Of a stretch of DNA of 64,000 nucleotides, positions 1 to 10,699 are shown one piece after another (position 1 is the stretch's first letter; every line of letters begins with the position of its first letter). A program made the translations under genes and the position numbers. The notes under the pieces were generated by a model. The model worked only from the letters and a program-made list of their open reading frames with translations, was not told the DNA's origin and did not search any database. Where the stretch lies: NCBI RefSeq assembly GCF_932526225.1, contig NC_064040.1, positions 16,222,994 through 16,286,993 on the forward strand. The letters run 5' to 3'. This DNA comes from Nematostella vectensis. Its lineage: Eukaryota > Cnidaria > Anthozoa > Actiniaria > Edwardsiidae.

Positions 1-40
1 GTAGCTTTTAATTCGAATAGCACTAAGGAGTTAGACTTAC

Positions 41-236
41 CACGAACCGAAGTTGGCGACACATGGGATTTTCACCCAGGTCAACACTTTCTTCTGGATG
101 TTCAACTTGAGCTTGGTGGTGGAAGGGAGATGGCGTTTTATTGTCACTGATGCCGAGACGTTGAGCGGTCCTGGTAGGATTAGGGGACTTGGGGCGAGGG
201 CTATGTTACCAATGGATATGACGTCGTTGATATGTT
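41..236 (-). CDS. GM2-activator-like (ML-type lipid-binding) exon, last visible exon of gene A
   Basis: An internal exon of about 196 nt. On the minus strand an acceptor (pyrimidine-rich, ending ACAG) precedes position 236, and a donor G|GTAAGTC follows position 41. The reading frame matches the first half of ganglioside GM2 activator: a stretch like SIGNIALAPSPLILPG is followed by a beta-strand segment and then VKIPC...FGS plus a split Cys codon (TG at the donor), where human GM2A has IKIPC...IGSC. The incoming phase is 1. Joined to the signal-peptide exon at 8549-8468 (ending FKYTNC), it gives the family's F-x-x-x-N-C start and 23 residues from that Cys to the LPG, the same spacing as I recall for human GM2A. 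GM2A family proteins are secreted or lysosomal glycolipid carriers. The remaining exons lie beyond the left edge. Assignment to the lectin-containing gene A is inference from matching phases and strand. Confidence 0.72.
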
Positions 237-357
237 CTGTATGTAGAAGTGAAACGAGCTTAAAGGGGGCTAGAACACAATGATTCTTCTTGGCAGCCAC
301 CCATAACGCAATGCATTTAAAAATGTTGCTATGCAACCTGGTTGCTATCAATGGCTC

Positions 358-937
358 TCTCATAGTCAAGGAACAAGTCCTTACCTTTCTTACACACATA
401 GTCAACGAACAAGTCCTTACCTGTGTTACACACAAAGTCAACGAACAATTCCTTACCTTTGTTACACAAATAGTCAACGAACGAGACCTTACCTTTGTTA
501 CACACATAGTCAACCAACGAGTCCTTAATATTTTTACACAGGTATTCAACAAACAAGGTCTTACCTTTGTTACACACATAGTCAACGAACAAGTCCTTAA
601 CTTTGTTACACAAATAAACAACGAACAAGTTCTTACCTTTGTTACACACATTGTCAACGAACAAGTCCTTTACTTTGTTACACACATATTCAACAAACAA
701 GGTCTTACCTTTGTTACACACATAGTCAACGAACAAGTCCTTAACTTTGTTACACACATAAACAAAGAACAAGTTCTTATCTTTGTTACACACATAGTCA
801 ACGAACAAGTCCTTAACTTTGTTACACACATAGTCAACGAACAAGTCCTTACCTTTGTTACACACACAAACAACAAACAAGTTCTTACCTTTGTTACGCA
901 CATAAACAACGAACAAGTTCTTACCTTTGTTACGCAC
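358..937. repeat. 36-bp minisatellite array 1 (lectin-exon-tail repeat)
   Basis: About 16 tandem units of roughly 36 bp. On the minus strand each reads DLFVDYVCNKGK or a near variant, with AAAG|GTAAG in most units. That sequence is the C-terminal end of the SUEL lectin exon at 6026-5700 plus its splice donor. Units alternate between FVDYVC and FVVYVC types. The array lies in the intron between the lectin exon and the GM2-activator-like exon. Because 36 is a multiple of 3, long open frames appear on both strands; they are not independent genes. Confidence 0.92.
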
Positions 938-3900
938 TTAAGAAGCGCTCCGCTAATCCATTCAAGATGACATGCAATACTCAAAAAAATGATTTTTCAA
1001 TAATTTGTCTGTAGACTTATATTTGTCTCCTGATTACAAAAATGTTTTTCTTTTTAAAATCAAACAAATATTAAATATTTTATGGATTTGTCCTTATTTT
1101 TCTCGGCTTGACCCCGAAAAACCCTACAAAATTTGAACCAAGTATCGCTACCTGCAGCGCGAAAAATAAACAGCGCAGAAACACAACAACACCACAGGAG
1201 GTAACCAGGATATGTGTTCTCAATATTATTTTAATATCGGCTTAATCCAGTTAAAATAGAATATTTGACACATTTTCTCAAATATAGCCTCGCACCATCA
1301 TTTTGCACGATCATCAAACCGACAAATTGAGGCCTTAAAAGTCGCATCTGGTACATTGCTCTATCAAAAATGGTCATTTTTCCTAAAAGACAGTCACTTA
1401 CTTGCCTAGAATCTGAAATAAAACTTTGTGGATAATAAAATCCGGAGCGTTGACAGCGCCAAAAAGATACAACACTTCACAGGTAATTGACCTTTCAACT
1501 TGGGCTAACTATGACACCAACTGCTGAATTCGCAGGGAAATTTGGCTTTTGCAGAAGCTCCCTCCTCGATACAACGCTGATGAAAACAAATTTGAGGACC
1601 AATAAATATGTGTGTTATTACTTGCATTCTTCGTTGTGCGAGATGATTTAGAAAAAACACGTATTTGAGTGATTATTTGAATAGATTATAACTAGTCTTG
1701 CGTTATGTTTGTGTCCAAAGAATTCGTAACATAGATCAAAACAACAAGTTAAGTGGTTTTAAATTTTACTCACCTCAGCTTGGGAAAGTTCTTGATAGGC
1801 ATCGTTTTTTATAAATGCTTGGTCCTCTACAAACGCATAAAAACGCTTTTTAACTCGCTTTGGCTTGCGATCTCGGAATGTTTTTCATGGTGCTTCCATG
1901 TGACCGGCAGCGTACACAGGAATCCCAAAGTTTCTCAAACACAATGCAAAAGAAAAAGAGAAAAGAGAAAGAGCAACCAATCAAAAAATCTGATTCCTTA
2001 TTTTGGAATATAATAAAATAAATAATGTCTAACCGTGAGGATTGTTTGAAATTGTAAGCCATCGAAGTTATCGAATGATGGATCTTATTCCTTGCGTAGC
2101 GGAAGTTACATATCTTGTGTGAAATGACAGTTGGCAATAAACAGATAGTTTTTCATACCAGTACCAGGTACGTTCTATGAGTGTTTATACACTGGTTTCT
2201 TCTTGCTGTCCGTTTTGCACAGTTTTAATGAGAATATGGCTTTTTGCTCATACTCTCAGTTCGTAGGCGGGGCGCGTGTTTCGCTAGTCAAGACAACCCT
2301 GGTATAGTGCAGTGCGTGAATATTACAAACTGAACTCAAGATATCTAGAAGCATCTTCGTTTTATCGCTAAATTACAAAGCAAAGCTGTTTCTGGCCAGT
2401 GCAGGTAAAACAATTTTAACATTGACGCTCATGAATAACCACTTTTTAAAACATACAGTTTGATTTGCTGTCCAGGTTTGTTTGACCCTGAAGGAAAATA
2501 CACAAAGCTCCCTATCTGCCCAAGCCACCGCGACGCACATGGCGCATCAGATGGCGCAGTAATCGTAAGAACTGCTGCTGCCTAGTATCTTGGTCAGTCA
2601 CCGAAGCCGCGCTAAGCGGAACGTGGGATATCCGTGGACAGCGCAAGATCCAGATATCCCGTGGACAGCGCCAGATCCAGATTTTCATGTTTACAGCGCC
2701 AGGGCCAGATCCCCCTGTGGACAGCGCCAGAGCAAGAACTTCCGAACCATAACTCCCCACCCCCCGTGGACAGCGCCCGAAACATATCCCCCCCGTGGGT
2801 GGCGCCAGAGCCGTTCCCCCCATGGACAGAGCTAGAGCAAGATCCCCCTGTGGACAGTGCCAGAACCAGATTTCCTTATTGACAGAGCTAAAAGCCAGAT
2901 ATCATGGTGGGAAGCGCGCGACCCAGATACCCCGTGGACAGCGCAAAAGTTAGATTCCCCCGTGGACAAGAGCAAGATCCCCACGTGGACAGCACCAGAG
3001 CCAGATTTCCTTGGTGACAGAGCCAGATACCCCCCCACCCCACCCCACCCCGTGAACAGCGCCAGAGCCAAATACCCCCATAGAGCGCTAGATTCTTCCA
3101 TGTAGATCTGATTGTGTACTGTACAGAATGATTTCCTCTGTGACATACGTTAATTTTTGGGGCTTTAGAACTAATGTGATATTTTGTGTCCGTTTTTAGA
3201 AAATTCCTTGCTATCAGTTTTTGTTAATATATTTGGGATACTTCGGATACAATTTCACAGCAATGACTAAACAATGATATAAATTGTATCTACCCAAACT
3301 GAAATAAATTTGTGAGTATCAATGTGTCCTAATTGTCCTTGTCCTGTTGCGCTGTTCCAACAATAATCAACCGTAGTTGAGTTAGGTCTTCGTAGAGGAA
3401 CGGACATTGATAAAAAACGATGCCTATCAAGTGCTTTCCCAAGCTGAATGCCAAGAATTGTTTGGACAAAGACATTACCTGAACAGCAAATCAAACTGTA
3501 GGTTTTAAAAAGTGGTTATTCATAGTGCGTCAATGTTGATAATGTTTTACCTGCACCGGCCAGAACCAGCTTTGGTGAATCTCTCACCCCCAAGGAACGG
3601 AGATGCTTCTTGATGTCTTGTGTGCAGTTTGTTTGTGATATTCAGGCACAGCACTATACCAGGGTTGTCTTGACTAGCGCAACACGCCCCGCCTACGAAC
3701 TGAGAGTATGAGCAAAAAGCCATATTCTCACTAAAGTTGTGCAAAACGGACAGCAAGAAGAAACCAGTGAATAAACACTCATAGAACGTACCTGGTACTG
3801 GTATGAAAAACTGTCAATTTCACACAAGATGTGTAACTTCCGCTCCGCATTGAAATAAAATCCATCATTCGATAACTTCGATGGCTTACAATTTCAAACA

Positions 3901-5058
3901 ATCCTTACGGTTGGACATTATTTATTTTATTCTATTCCAAAATAAGTAATCAGATTTTTTGATGAGTTGCTCTTTCTGTTAGTCTCCCGCGCAGCCGTTC
4001 TTTGTGTGAGCGTTGCGTGACACAAATATCTTTCTGTTTTCTCTCTCTCTCTTTTTTTTTTTTTTTTTGCATTGTGTTTGAGAAACTCTGGGATTCCTGT
4101 GGGCTCTCACGTGAGAGCACCATGAAAAACATTCCGGGATCGCAAGCCGAAGCAAGTTAAAAAGCGTTTTTATGCGCTTGTACAGGAACAAGCATTGATA
4201 AAAACCATGCCTATCTAGTACTTTCCCAAGCTGAGGTGAGTAAAATTTAAAACCACTTAACTTGTTGTTTTGATCTATGTTACGAATTGTTTGGACACAA
4301 ACATTACGCAAGCCAGTTATAATCTATTCAAATACGTGTTTTGCCTAAATCATCTCGCACAACAAAGAATGCAAGTGATAACACAAATTTTTATTGGTCC
4401 TCAAATTTGTTTTCAGCGTTGTTTCGAGGTGGGAGCGTCGGCAAAAGACAAATTTCCCTACCAATTCAGCTGTTGGTGTCACAGTTAGCTCAAGTTTGAA
4501 AGGTCAATAACCTGTGAAGTGTTGTATCTTCTTGGCGCTCTCAGCGCTCCGGAATTTTATTATCCCCAAAATTTTATTTCAGATTCTAGGCAAGTAAGTG
4601 ACTGTAATTTCAGGAAAAATGACCATTTTTGATAGAGCAATGTACCAGATGCGACTTTAAGGCCTCAATTTGTAGGTTTGATGACCGTGCAAAATGATGG
4701 ATGCGAGGCTATATTTGAGAAAATCTGTCAAATATTTTATTTTATTTATTTTAACTGGATTAAGCCAAGATTAAAATAATATTGAGAGCACATATCCTAG
4801 TTGCTTCCTGTGGTGTTGTTGTGTTTCTGCGCTGTTTATTTTTCGCGCTGCAGGTAGCAATACTTGGTTCAATTTTTTTTTTCGTGGTCAAGCCGTGAAA
4901 AATAAGAAAAAATCCATAAAATATTAAATATTCGTTCGGTTTAAAAAAACACATTTTTGTAATCAGGAGACAAATATAAGTGTATAGACAAATTATTGAA
5001 AAATCATTTTTTTGAGTATTGCATTTCATCTTGAATGGATTAACGGAGCGCTTCTTAA
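938..5058. mobile_element. Foldback-type element with ~1.55-kb inverted arms and TTAA ends
   Basis: TTAA at 938-941 is followed by GAAGCGCTCCG. The right end is CGGAGCGCTTC followed by TTAA at 5055-5058. The arms (about 942-2476 and 3478-5054) are inverted copies over their whole length with modest divergence: for example the stretch around 1190-1260 matches 4740-4810 inverted, and 1745-1800 matches 4205-4270 inverted. The centre (2480-3470) holds a different minisatellite. No transposase is visible, so it is non-autonomous. A TTAA target is typical of piggyBac-like elements, but the GAAGCG end is not their usual CCY terminus, so the family is open. It is inserted inside the lectin-tail minisatellite. 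Confidence 0.75.
2585..3105. repeat. Degenerate GTGGACAGCGCCAGA-type minisatellite at the palindrome centre
   Basis: Roughly 16-18 irregular units of about 27-32 bp built around GTGGACAGCGCCAGAGCCAGAT with C-rich linkers. Units vary in length and sequence, so this is an old array. It occupies the spacer between the two inverted arms and has no counterpart elsewhere in the window. The short open frames here are by-products of the repeat. Confidence 0.85.
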
Positions 5059-5342
5059 ACAACGAACAAGTTCTTACCTTTGTTACACACATAGTCAACG
5101 AACAAGTCCTTACCTTTGTTACACACATAAACAACGAACAAGTTCTTACCTTTGTTACACACATAGTCAACGAATAAGTCCTTACCTTTGTTACACACAT
5201 AGTCAACGAATAAGTCCTTACCTTTGTTACACACATAGTCAACGAATAAGTCCTTACCTTTTTTACACACATAGACAACGAACAAGTTCTTACCTTTGTT
5301 ACACAAATAAACAACGAACAAGTTCTTATCTTTGTTACGCAC
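5059..5342. repeat. 36-bp minisatellite array 2
   Basis: Eight units of the lectin-exon-tail repeat in the same orientation as array 1, immediately to the right of the foldback element. Several carry an AATAAGTCC variant not seen in array 1, which suggests local homogenisation after the array was split. Confidence 0.9.
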
Positions 5343-5346
5343 TTTA

Positions 5347-5448
5347 GAAGCGCTCCGTTAATCCATTCAAGATGACATGCAATACTCCAAAAAATGATTT
5401 TTCAATAATTTGTCTATAGACTTATATTTGTCTCCTGATTACAAAAAA
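5347..5448. mobile_element. Solo end fragment of the foldback element
   Basis: About 100 bp starting GAAGCGCTCCG after a TTTA and matching 942-1042 almost base for base, ending at CTGATTACAAAAA. It separates arrays 2 and 3, so a second copy of the element end, or a recombination product, sits in the same minisatellite. Confidence 0.8.
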
Positions 5449-5735
5449 TTACCTTTGTTACACACATAGTCAACGAACAAGTCCTTACCTTTGTTACACA
5501 CATAGTCAACGAACGAGACCTTACCTTTGTTACACACATAAAAAACGAATAAGTCCTTACCTTTTTTACACACATAGACAACGAACAAGTCCTTACCTTT
5601 GACATACATAGACAACGAAGAAATCCTTACCTTTATACCCATAGTCAACGAACAAGTGCTTACCTTCTTTACACACATAGTCAACGAACAAGTCCTTACC
5701 TTTGTTACACACATAGTCAACGAACAAGTCGCTCT
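5449..5735. repeat. 36-bp minisatellite array 3, continuous with the lectin exon
   Basis: About eight units. The right-most unit is the authentic end of the lectin exon (through 5700) and the array grows leftward from it, with donor-like AAAG|GTAAG at most unit boundaries. The lectin frame continues open through about three units and stops near 5593. The last unit has AAAG|GTAATTTTTT. This junction shows where the repeat came from. Confidence 0.9.
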
Positions 5736-6026
5736 CCAGACCAAACGTACAGGAAGTTGACCCTAGCACCTTTTGTGTTGGTGAGATGACACAAGATTGC
5801 TTCCCCTGACACAGGTGCTTCACTCTCGCCAGCGATGGACTTCTGGACGCGAGGCAGTTCTGTCCAAACCAGCTGTTATCGCATGTTGACTTGTAGCCGT
5901 GGCCGTGGCCGAAGAACACAGAAAGGATGGCGAGATTGTAGCCCCTCGGGCAGGAAAGAATGACGTCATCCTTATCTTCGCACCCGTGAGTCTTCAGGGT
6001 CTTTGTGGTAGAGTTTGAGGGTTGAA
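5700..6026 (-). CDS. SUEL/rhamnose-type lectin domain exon of gene A
   Basis: A 327-nt exon (109 codons) with acceptor TTCAG before 6026 and donor AAAG|GTAAGG after 5700, phase 1 on both sides. It encodes a complete galactose/rhamnose-binding (SUEL, Gal_Lectin) domain with eight Cys: THGCEDKDDVILSCPRG at the start, VFFGHGHGY, LCQGKQSC, LGSTSC, and the terminal DLFVDYVC. In this family the domain binds L-rhamnose or D-galactose outside the cell. It lies between the signal-peptide exon (8549-8468) and the GM2-activator-like exon (236-41). Skipping it would keep the frame, so it may be a constitutive or an alternative cassette. If the 5700 donor is ignored the frame reads into the minisatellite and stops near 5593. 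Confidence 0.87.
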
Positions 6027-8467
6027 CTGAATATCATAAATCATATCATTGATGGTGATTAGTGTAATGTAACTATTTTCCTCGAAAGCCTATAGCTCAA
6101 TAGACCCTAAATACTAGACAAAGATTCGAAAAGATGCAGACGAAGTCCATTTATGTTTGGCAAAGGCATGAGTAGTGTCTTTTACATTGGAATGAAGCAA
6201 TAGAGATGTCTGGTACTTTAGGACATGTGTTTATATGTTTATGACTTCGATAAGGAAAGGGGCTTATTCAGCTCTTCTATTGCTAATTCATGTTTGGAGT
6301 TCACATTAAAACCTTTCTACGCGCGTCCCGTCGGACTTTTGACAGTGCCAACAATGTCTTATTATTGCAGGGGCGGTGGATGGGGAGGGGCAGCGCCCTA
6401 AATATGAACTTTTTTTAAACCAACGGGTTCCAAGCGGTACATTAGCAACCGCCGACTAATTTGTTGAATAGTTTTAAATCCCGTGCATAAAAACCTAGAT
6501 TATGCCCCGCGTTCTTATAAATAGCGCTTAAGAATTTTAAACCACCACCCACCCCTCCCCCCTGAAACTACCAGCCACCCTTCCGCCCCTGTATTGTAAT
6601 ATGAAGCTCACATTGTTTTATATAGTTTAATTTCTGCATTATCACAATAAATAGAAGAATCATGAGTAATTGTCATGCTGTACTCAGAGTGCTGTTCTCA
6701 AAGTCAAGAAATTGTAAAAACAAAACATCATTCTATTAGAGTGCCATTAGAATGTAGGACAGATGGACCATTGGTATATTGATATGTGGTAGGAATCACG
6801 TAAGAACGTTCTGAAGTGAATTCGAAAAGGGTGCGCATCGTCGCACTTCTTATAAAACCTTTTTTTTCAAAGGGTCGTTAATCAGCGAGAAAAAAAACGT
6901 TTAACAAAAAATCTTAAACGCCAGCCTTGATGTAAAGTTTTTTAAATTCTTGTTTATTTGTCTTTATTGTAGTTAAAACTTTCGCTCGAATCAACTTATA
7001 ATGTGACAATCAGGTATTATATATACATCTATTTCCAAAAAGGTTGTCAGTGCGAAACGGCAAAGGCGGTGGCGAGAGGCAGTATTACCGAAAGAAACCA
7101 TTGGTATCATTAGATTTCTTCCAAATGCTTGAGAATATCGTTGTATGGCTCTGACATTAGTGGATTTTATTGAACACCTTTATTTTTACAAATAATTATT
7201 ACGCATAAGCACGGGCTTAGAACTGCAATTTGGCAACTGTCATTGTCATTCATTTGAACTTTCAAAGTAGGTGTATATATGTATTATGCACTCTAGCTTT
7301 TATAATTTATGCAGTTATACATTCTCTGTAAGCAGCTTTGCCTTTTAAAAGCCTTTTTTGGCAACTTCAAACTTGTTAGATTGGACGATTGTGCCAAAGT
7401 TGATTTAACAAAAGCAGTTGCACAAACATGAGAAATCATTATTGCTACTCTTTTTCTATTCAGAATTCAAAATAAAACTGTAACATTCAATCCATGTGTT
7501 CATTACATGGAAACACAAGTTTCCATGGATATAATCATTTCCAATTTACATTAGACCTAACAAGTTACTATAGATACAAGAGTCTACCCTGACAATTTAC
7601 AAACACTAGAGTGGCTGAGTAAAGCAATTGTCGAATGTTTTGTGGCATACTCTAAAACACAGCTCACGAGTATAGTTTATTGTTATTTGAACACCTGTTT
7701 ACCTAAATAGGTCAAAATGTTAGGAGTTAGAACGTTAACCATGAACTGCATGTCTTCATTCTGTTAATTGATTCGCTTTTTTTGTAAGCAGCTGAGATAT
7801 TTTCCTGGATCCGCCTCTAGACCACATTGTTTTGATGTAATTTGAAACAGCATTTTTACAATAAGTAAACAAATTATTAGTAATTGTAATGCTGTACTCA
7901 AAGTATAGTAATTGTAAAAGCGAAACGACATACTATTAAAGTGCTATTAGAATTTATACCCGATAAACCATTGATATTTATGCAGTAAAGAGTTACTTGA
8001 GGACCTACTGATGTAAATCCATAAAAAAAGGCGTGCATCCGTCGCACTTGTTATTCCTTAACGGAAAACTGGGCTTGTTTTCAAACGACGTTTATCAGCT
8101 ATAAACAAAAACGTTCAACAAATTGTATGCTAAGAAAAAAAAAAAGAGTTAATTAGATTTTGACACACCTTTTCAAAAGAAAAAATAGCCTGCTCAACTT
8201 AACCAACTAGTCGCTTGTATTTTTGCTTATGGTGATTTTATTATTTTTTTTCCAAACGTTTAAAAACCCTTAAACTTCATATGCTTTGTGCCAACTTGTT
8301 TTTGAATATTTTAATGAAAAGTGTATAAATGTATCTTAGTGAAATGTGCTCTTCAAATGTGACCTGATAGCGTATGACTGTTTCTAGATATTCCTATAAA
8401 ATGTTAATATTGCTAAAATTCACAATTAAAATGCCGTCCCAAGAAAAATTCACATGGTAAGACTTAC
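6027..8467 (-). other. Gene A intron 1 with an internal diverged duplication
   Basis: No coding signal is visible. About 6640-6860 and 7845-8065 are diverged direct copies sharing AGTAATTGTAATGCTGTACTC, a run of ATTAGAGTGC-like sequence and a TCGTCGCACTT end. Part of 7100-7290 resembles 33790-34010 and, more weakly, 60930-61090, so it is a dispersed repeat. A small MITE lies inside (separate entry). Confidence 0.6.
6368..6591. mobile_element. 224-bp MITE, CAGGGGCGG ends, TATTG duplication
   Basis: Starts CAGGGGCGG and ends CCGCCCCTG, with identical TATTG on both sides (6363-6367 and 6592-6596). There is no ORF. The ends resemble hAT-like non-autonomous elements, although hAT target duplications are normally 8 bp, so the superfamily is uncertain. 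Confidence 0.75.
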
Positions 8468-8549
8468 CACAGTTAGTGTATTTGAAAAACCCCTGAGATG
8501 AGTTTACGAGAACGAGAAAACTTAAGGCTGTAAACAATAACCCTGCCAT
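8468..8549 (-). CDS. Signal-peptide exon 1 of gene A
   Basis: ATG at 8549 begins a 27-codon frame (MAGLLFTALSFLVLVNSSQG then FFKYTNC): a hydrophobic signal peptide followed by a short mature start. It ends with one extra G and the donor GTAAGTC, phase 1. The layout matches gene B exon 1 (60527-60443, ending YVEHSNC, also phase 1). The FxxxNC start is what GM2-activator/ML proteins show after their signal peptide. It can join in frame either to the lectin exon (giving NC-V-QPSN) or directly to the GM2-activator-like exon (NC-EHINDV). Confidence 0.78.
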
Positions 8550-8591
8550 GTCTGCAACAACTTAACTGTTAAACAGAATAACCGACTCGCG

Positions 8592-8604
8592 CTATATATA
8601 TAAA
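8592..8604 (-). promoter_or_regulatory. TATA-box-like promoter of gene A
   Basis: TTTATATATATAG on the minus strand, about 45-55 bp upstream of the gene A ATG. This is a plausible distance for a TATA box with a short 5' leader. Confidence 0.55.
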
Positions 8605-10060
8605 TCTACTGAGGCGTGACTGATCAAAGTGATTTTCTCTCTACATTGTGCAAACAGACTTGGCCAATGGATTAAGTTTTGTTTCAGGGAACTCGTTGCA
8701 CGGAACAACCGAAAGCAACGTAGATAATTTAGTCTTGCACCGGACAACCAAAAACAACGTACAAGAATAGAAAACCTGTTTAGATATTTTTTTTGTGTCA
8801 AGAGGAGAAGATTACAGATAATGGGGTTGTATAGCCAGCTTTGCGTAAAGTACACTTGGGACCCTTTGTTCTATTGTCTATCAAGTCAGAAACATGTCAC
8901 GAACTCACTTGCACGAACTTAGCTTGTAACTGTTTAAGACGTAGTTTATCCAAGGGTCCGCTTCCACTAGAATGAAAGTTTTTGATGAGCGATTGCTATC
9001 AAGAATTTTCGCCACTGAGGCAGAACACCGGCTTCTTTGCTAGTGCTGGTGCTAACTGGCCCTTAGTTCTCGTGATCCGGCAAAGTTTAGTTAAGAGCGG
9101 TATTTCTTCCCAAACATTTTCCCAACATTTTGTTGGTGTTTGAAACATGGTTAGCCAAACTAAATTCGTTGAAAACTAAACAAACTTCGTCAACAGAAAG
9201 CCGCTGAAAAAAACAATTATATATTTTTTGAATATTTAGGGCCCACATGGAAACTATCATTATTGTGCAAGCCACAACATTTGACTTGCCCCATTAGCTG
9301 GCTGCAGTATACAACTGAACGCGAACGCCCGCAACTCGGGCTAATCTCGATTGTATTTTTTATTAAGTAATCCAATTACTGTAGATGCCTGTCTATGCGG
9401 CATCGGTTAATAATCAAAGTGCGTGACGTCCTTCTGAACTAGCTTTTTACGAACTTCAAATTTCTATCAAAGAAACCTATCCATCTCCAATGGCGAGAAT
9501 ACTGAATACGTGCGCTTTTATCGTTTAATGACATTAATTTGCTTCTTTGAAGTTTGGTTAAAGGCGAAACCGTGCTATAAAGGTAGCATTCAGAGTTTTA
9601 TTATAAAATTTTGTGTCCATGGCTCTGCCTAACGGTTAGTCCGCCATGTTGGTTCTGATGTCAAACTTCTCGAGGTGTAAGAAGGGGGCGTCCCTATCCC
9701 TTTTACAACGCGGTTTTGCATTTAAGTCGAACAAATTATGGTTTGATCGTTTGTAACAAACTGTATTGACAGAAAACAATTTTCGCCTAAGTGCAAACAG
9801 GCCCTAGTTTAGGTTGGCAAACAATTGGTTTGAACTTTTGGTGCATTTTCTGTTAGGTTTTGTCAATAAACCTTTTAATAAACGTTGTAGGGGCGAATGT
9901 CTGTCCTTAGAATAAAACAAACGCTAGCCCTGCTTGCTGGCTCTCGAGTGCGTTTATTCAGAAATTGCTGTTCTATGGGTTTCGGGATTCCTGTGGCAAA
10001 CATAAAAGCGAGAGAAGGGGCCTCCCAATCTCATGCTTTTTTCGCGCCATAGGAATACCA
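8605..10060. other. Intergenic DNA between gene A and the CDPS array
   Basis: No gene recognised. About 9023-9330 is a diverged copy of the array junction sequence found at 37265-37545 and 49500-49885; it begins with the same GCAGAACACCGGCTTC seen at 19111 and 49500. 9330-10060 appears single-copy. 8690-8760 holds a short imperfect duplication around CAACCGAAAGCAACGTA. Confidence 0.5.
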
Positions 10061-10564
10061 AAAACTCCGAAAACAGTAATTTCCGAATTAAAAACTTACT
10101 GAAGGGCCGGCTATCAGGCTAAACTCAGAAATTGTAAATAATATGTAGTGAATATATTCGACAAAAGTGTTTTATTTTTTGTTTTCGCTTTCGCATTCCG
10201 GCGGGAGACAATATCGCCGTAAAGAAAGGGACAGCGCATCAAATTCACCGAGAAAATGTCAAGCGTTAACACAAGTAGGGCGAATACAATATACTAATTA
10301 GTTTTGTTTAGTTTTTTTATTTTCATTTATTTGCCTTAATTATACAGATATAAATACTTGTTGAAATACTGCAAACTGGTCAGAAAGCATTTAAAACGAT
10401 TAAAATAGTGGACCGCATGTTTGTTATTTTTTGGGAATCAATTCAGACTAAAAAAAGGGAAATTGATAAAGGAAACAAAGAGACCCGCTTCTATGTTTGA
10501 GTTATACAATTAAAAATTCGTCTCTAGGAAACTTGAGGTCATCTTGAGCAAATGAGGTTCCACC

Positions 10565-10570
10565 TTTATT
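10565..10570 (-). terminator. Poly(A) signal of CDPS copy 1
   Basis: AATAAA on the minus strand about 130 nt downstream of the stop codon. It is conserved at the same place in copy 2 (24494-24499), copy 3 (38125-38130) and copy 4 (50464-50469). Confidence 0.6.
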
Positions 10571-10699
10571 TACTCCTTTTGTTACCAATGTCCCCTCCTG
10601 CCTCAATCTCTTTAAAGGGGGGTAGGAAACGCGGGACGGACATAACTCTGCACCGCAAAGAAGCCTCCTCGTTATTCCCAACACGTCTTGTTTGAAAGC

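Noticed and set aside
37..970. Long open frames of about 200 codons on both strands over the left minisatellite
   Set aside because: A 36-bp repeat without stops in several frames gives spurious ORFs on both strands; only the GM2A-like exon at 236-41 has independent support.
10502..10684. 60-codon minus-strand ORF repeated in three copies downstream of CDPS exon 3
   Set aside because: It lies between the CDPS stop and just beyond the AATAAA, i.e. 3' UTR, starts in different sequence in different copies and has no domain. Conservation is explained by the segmental duplication.
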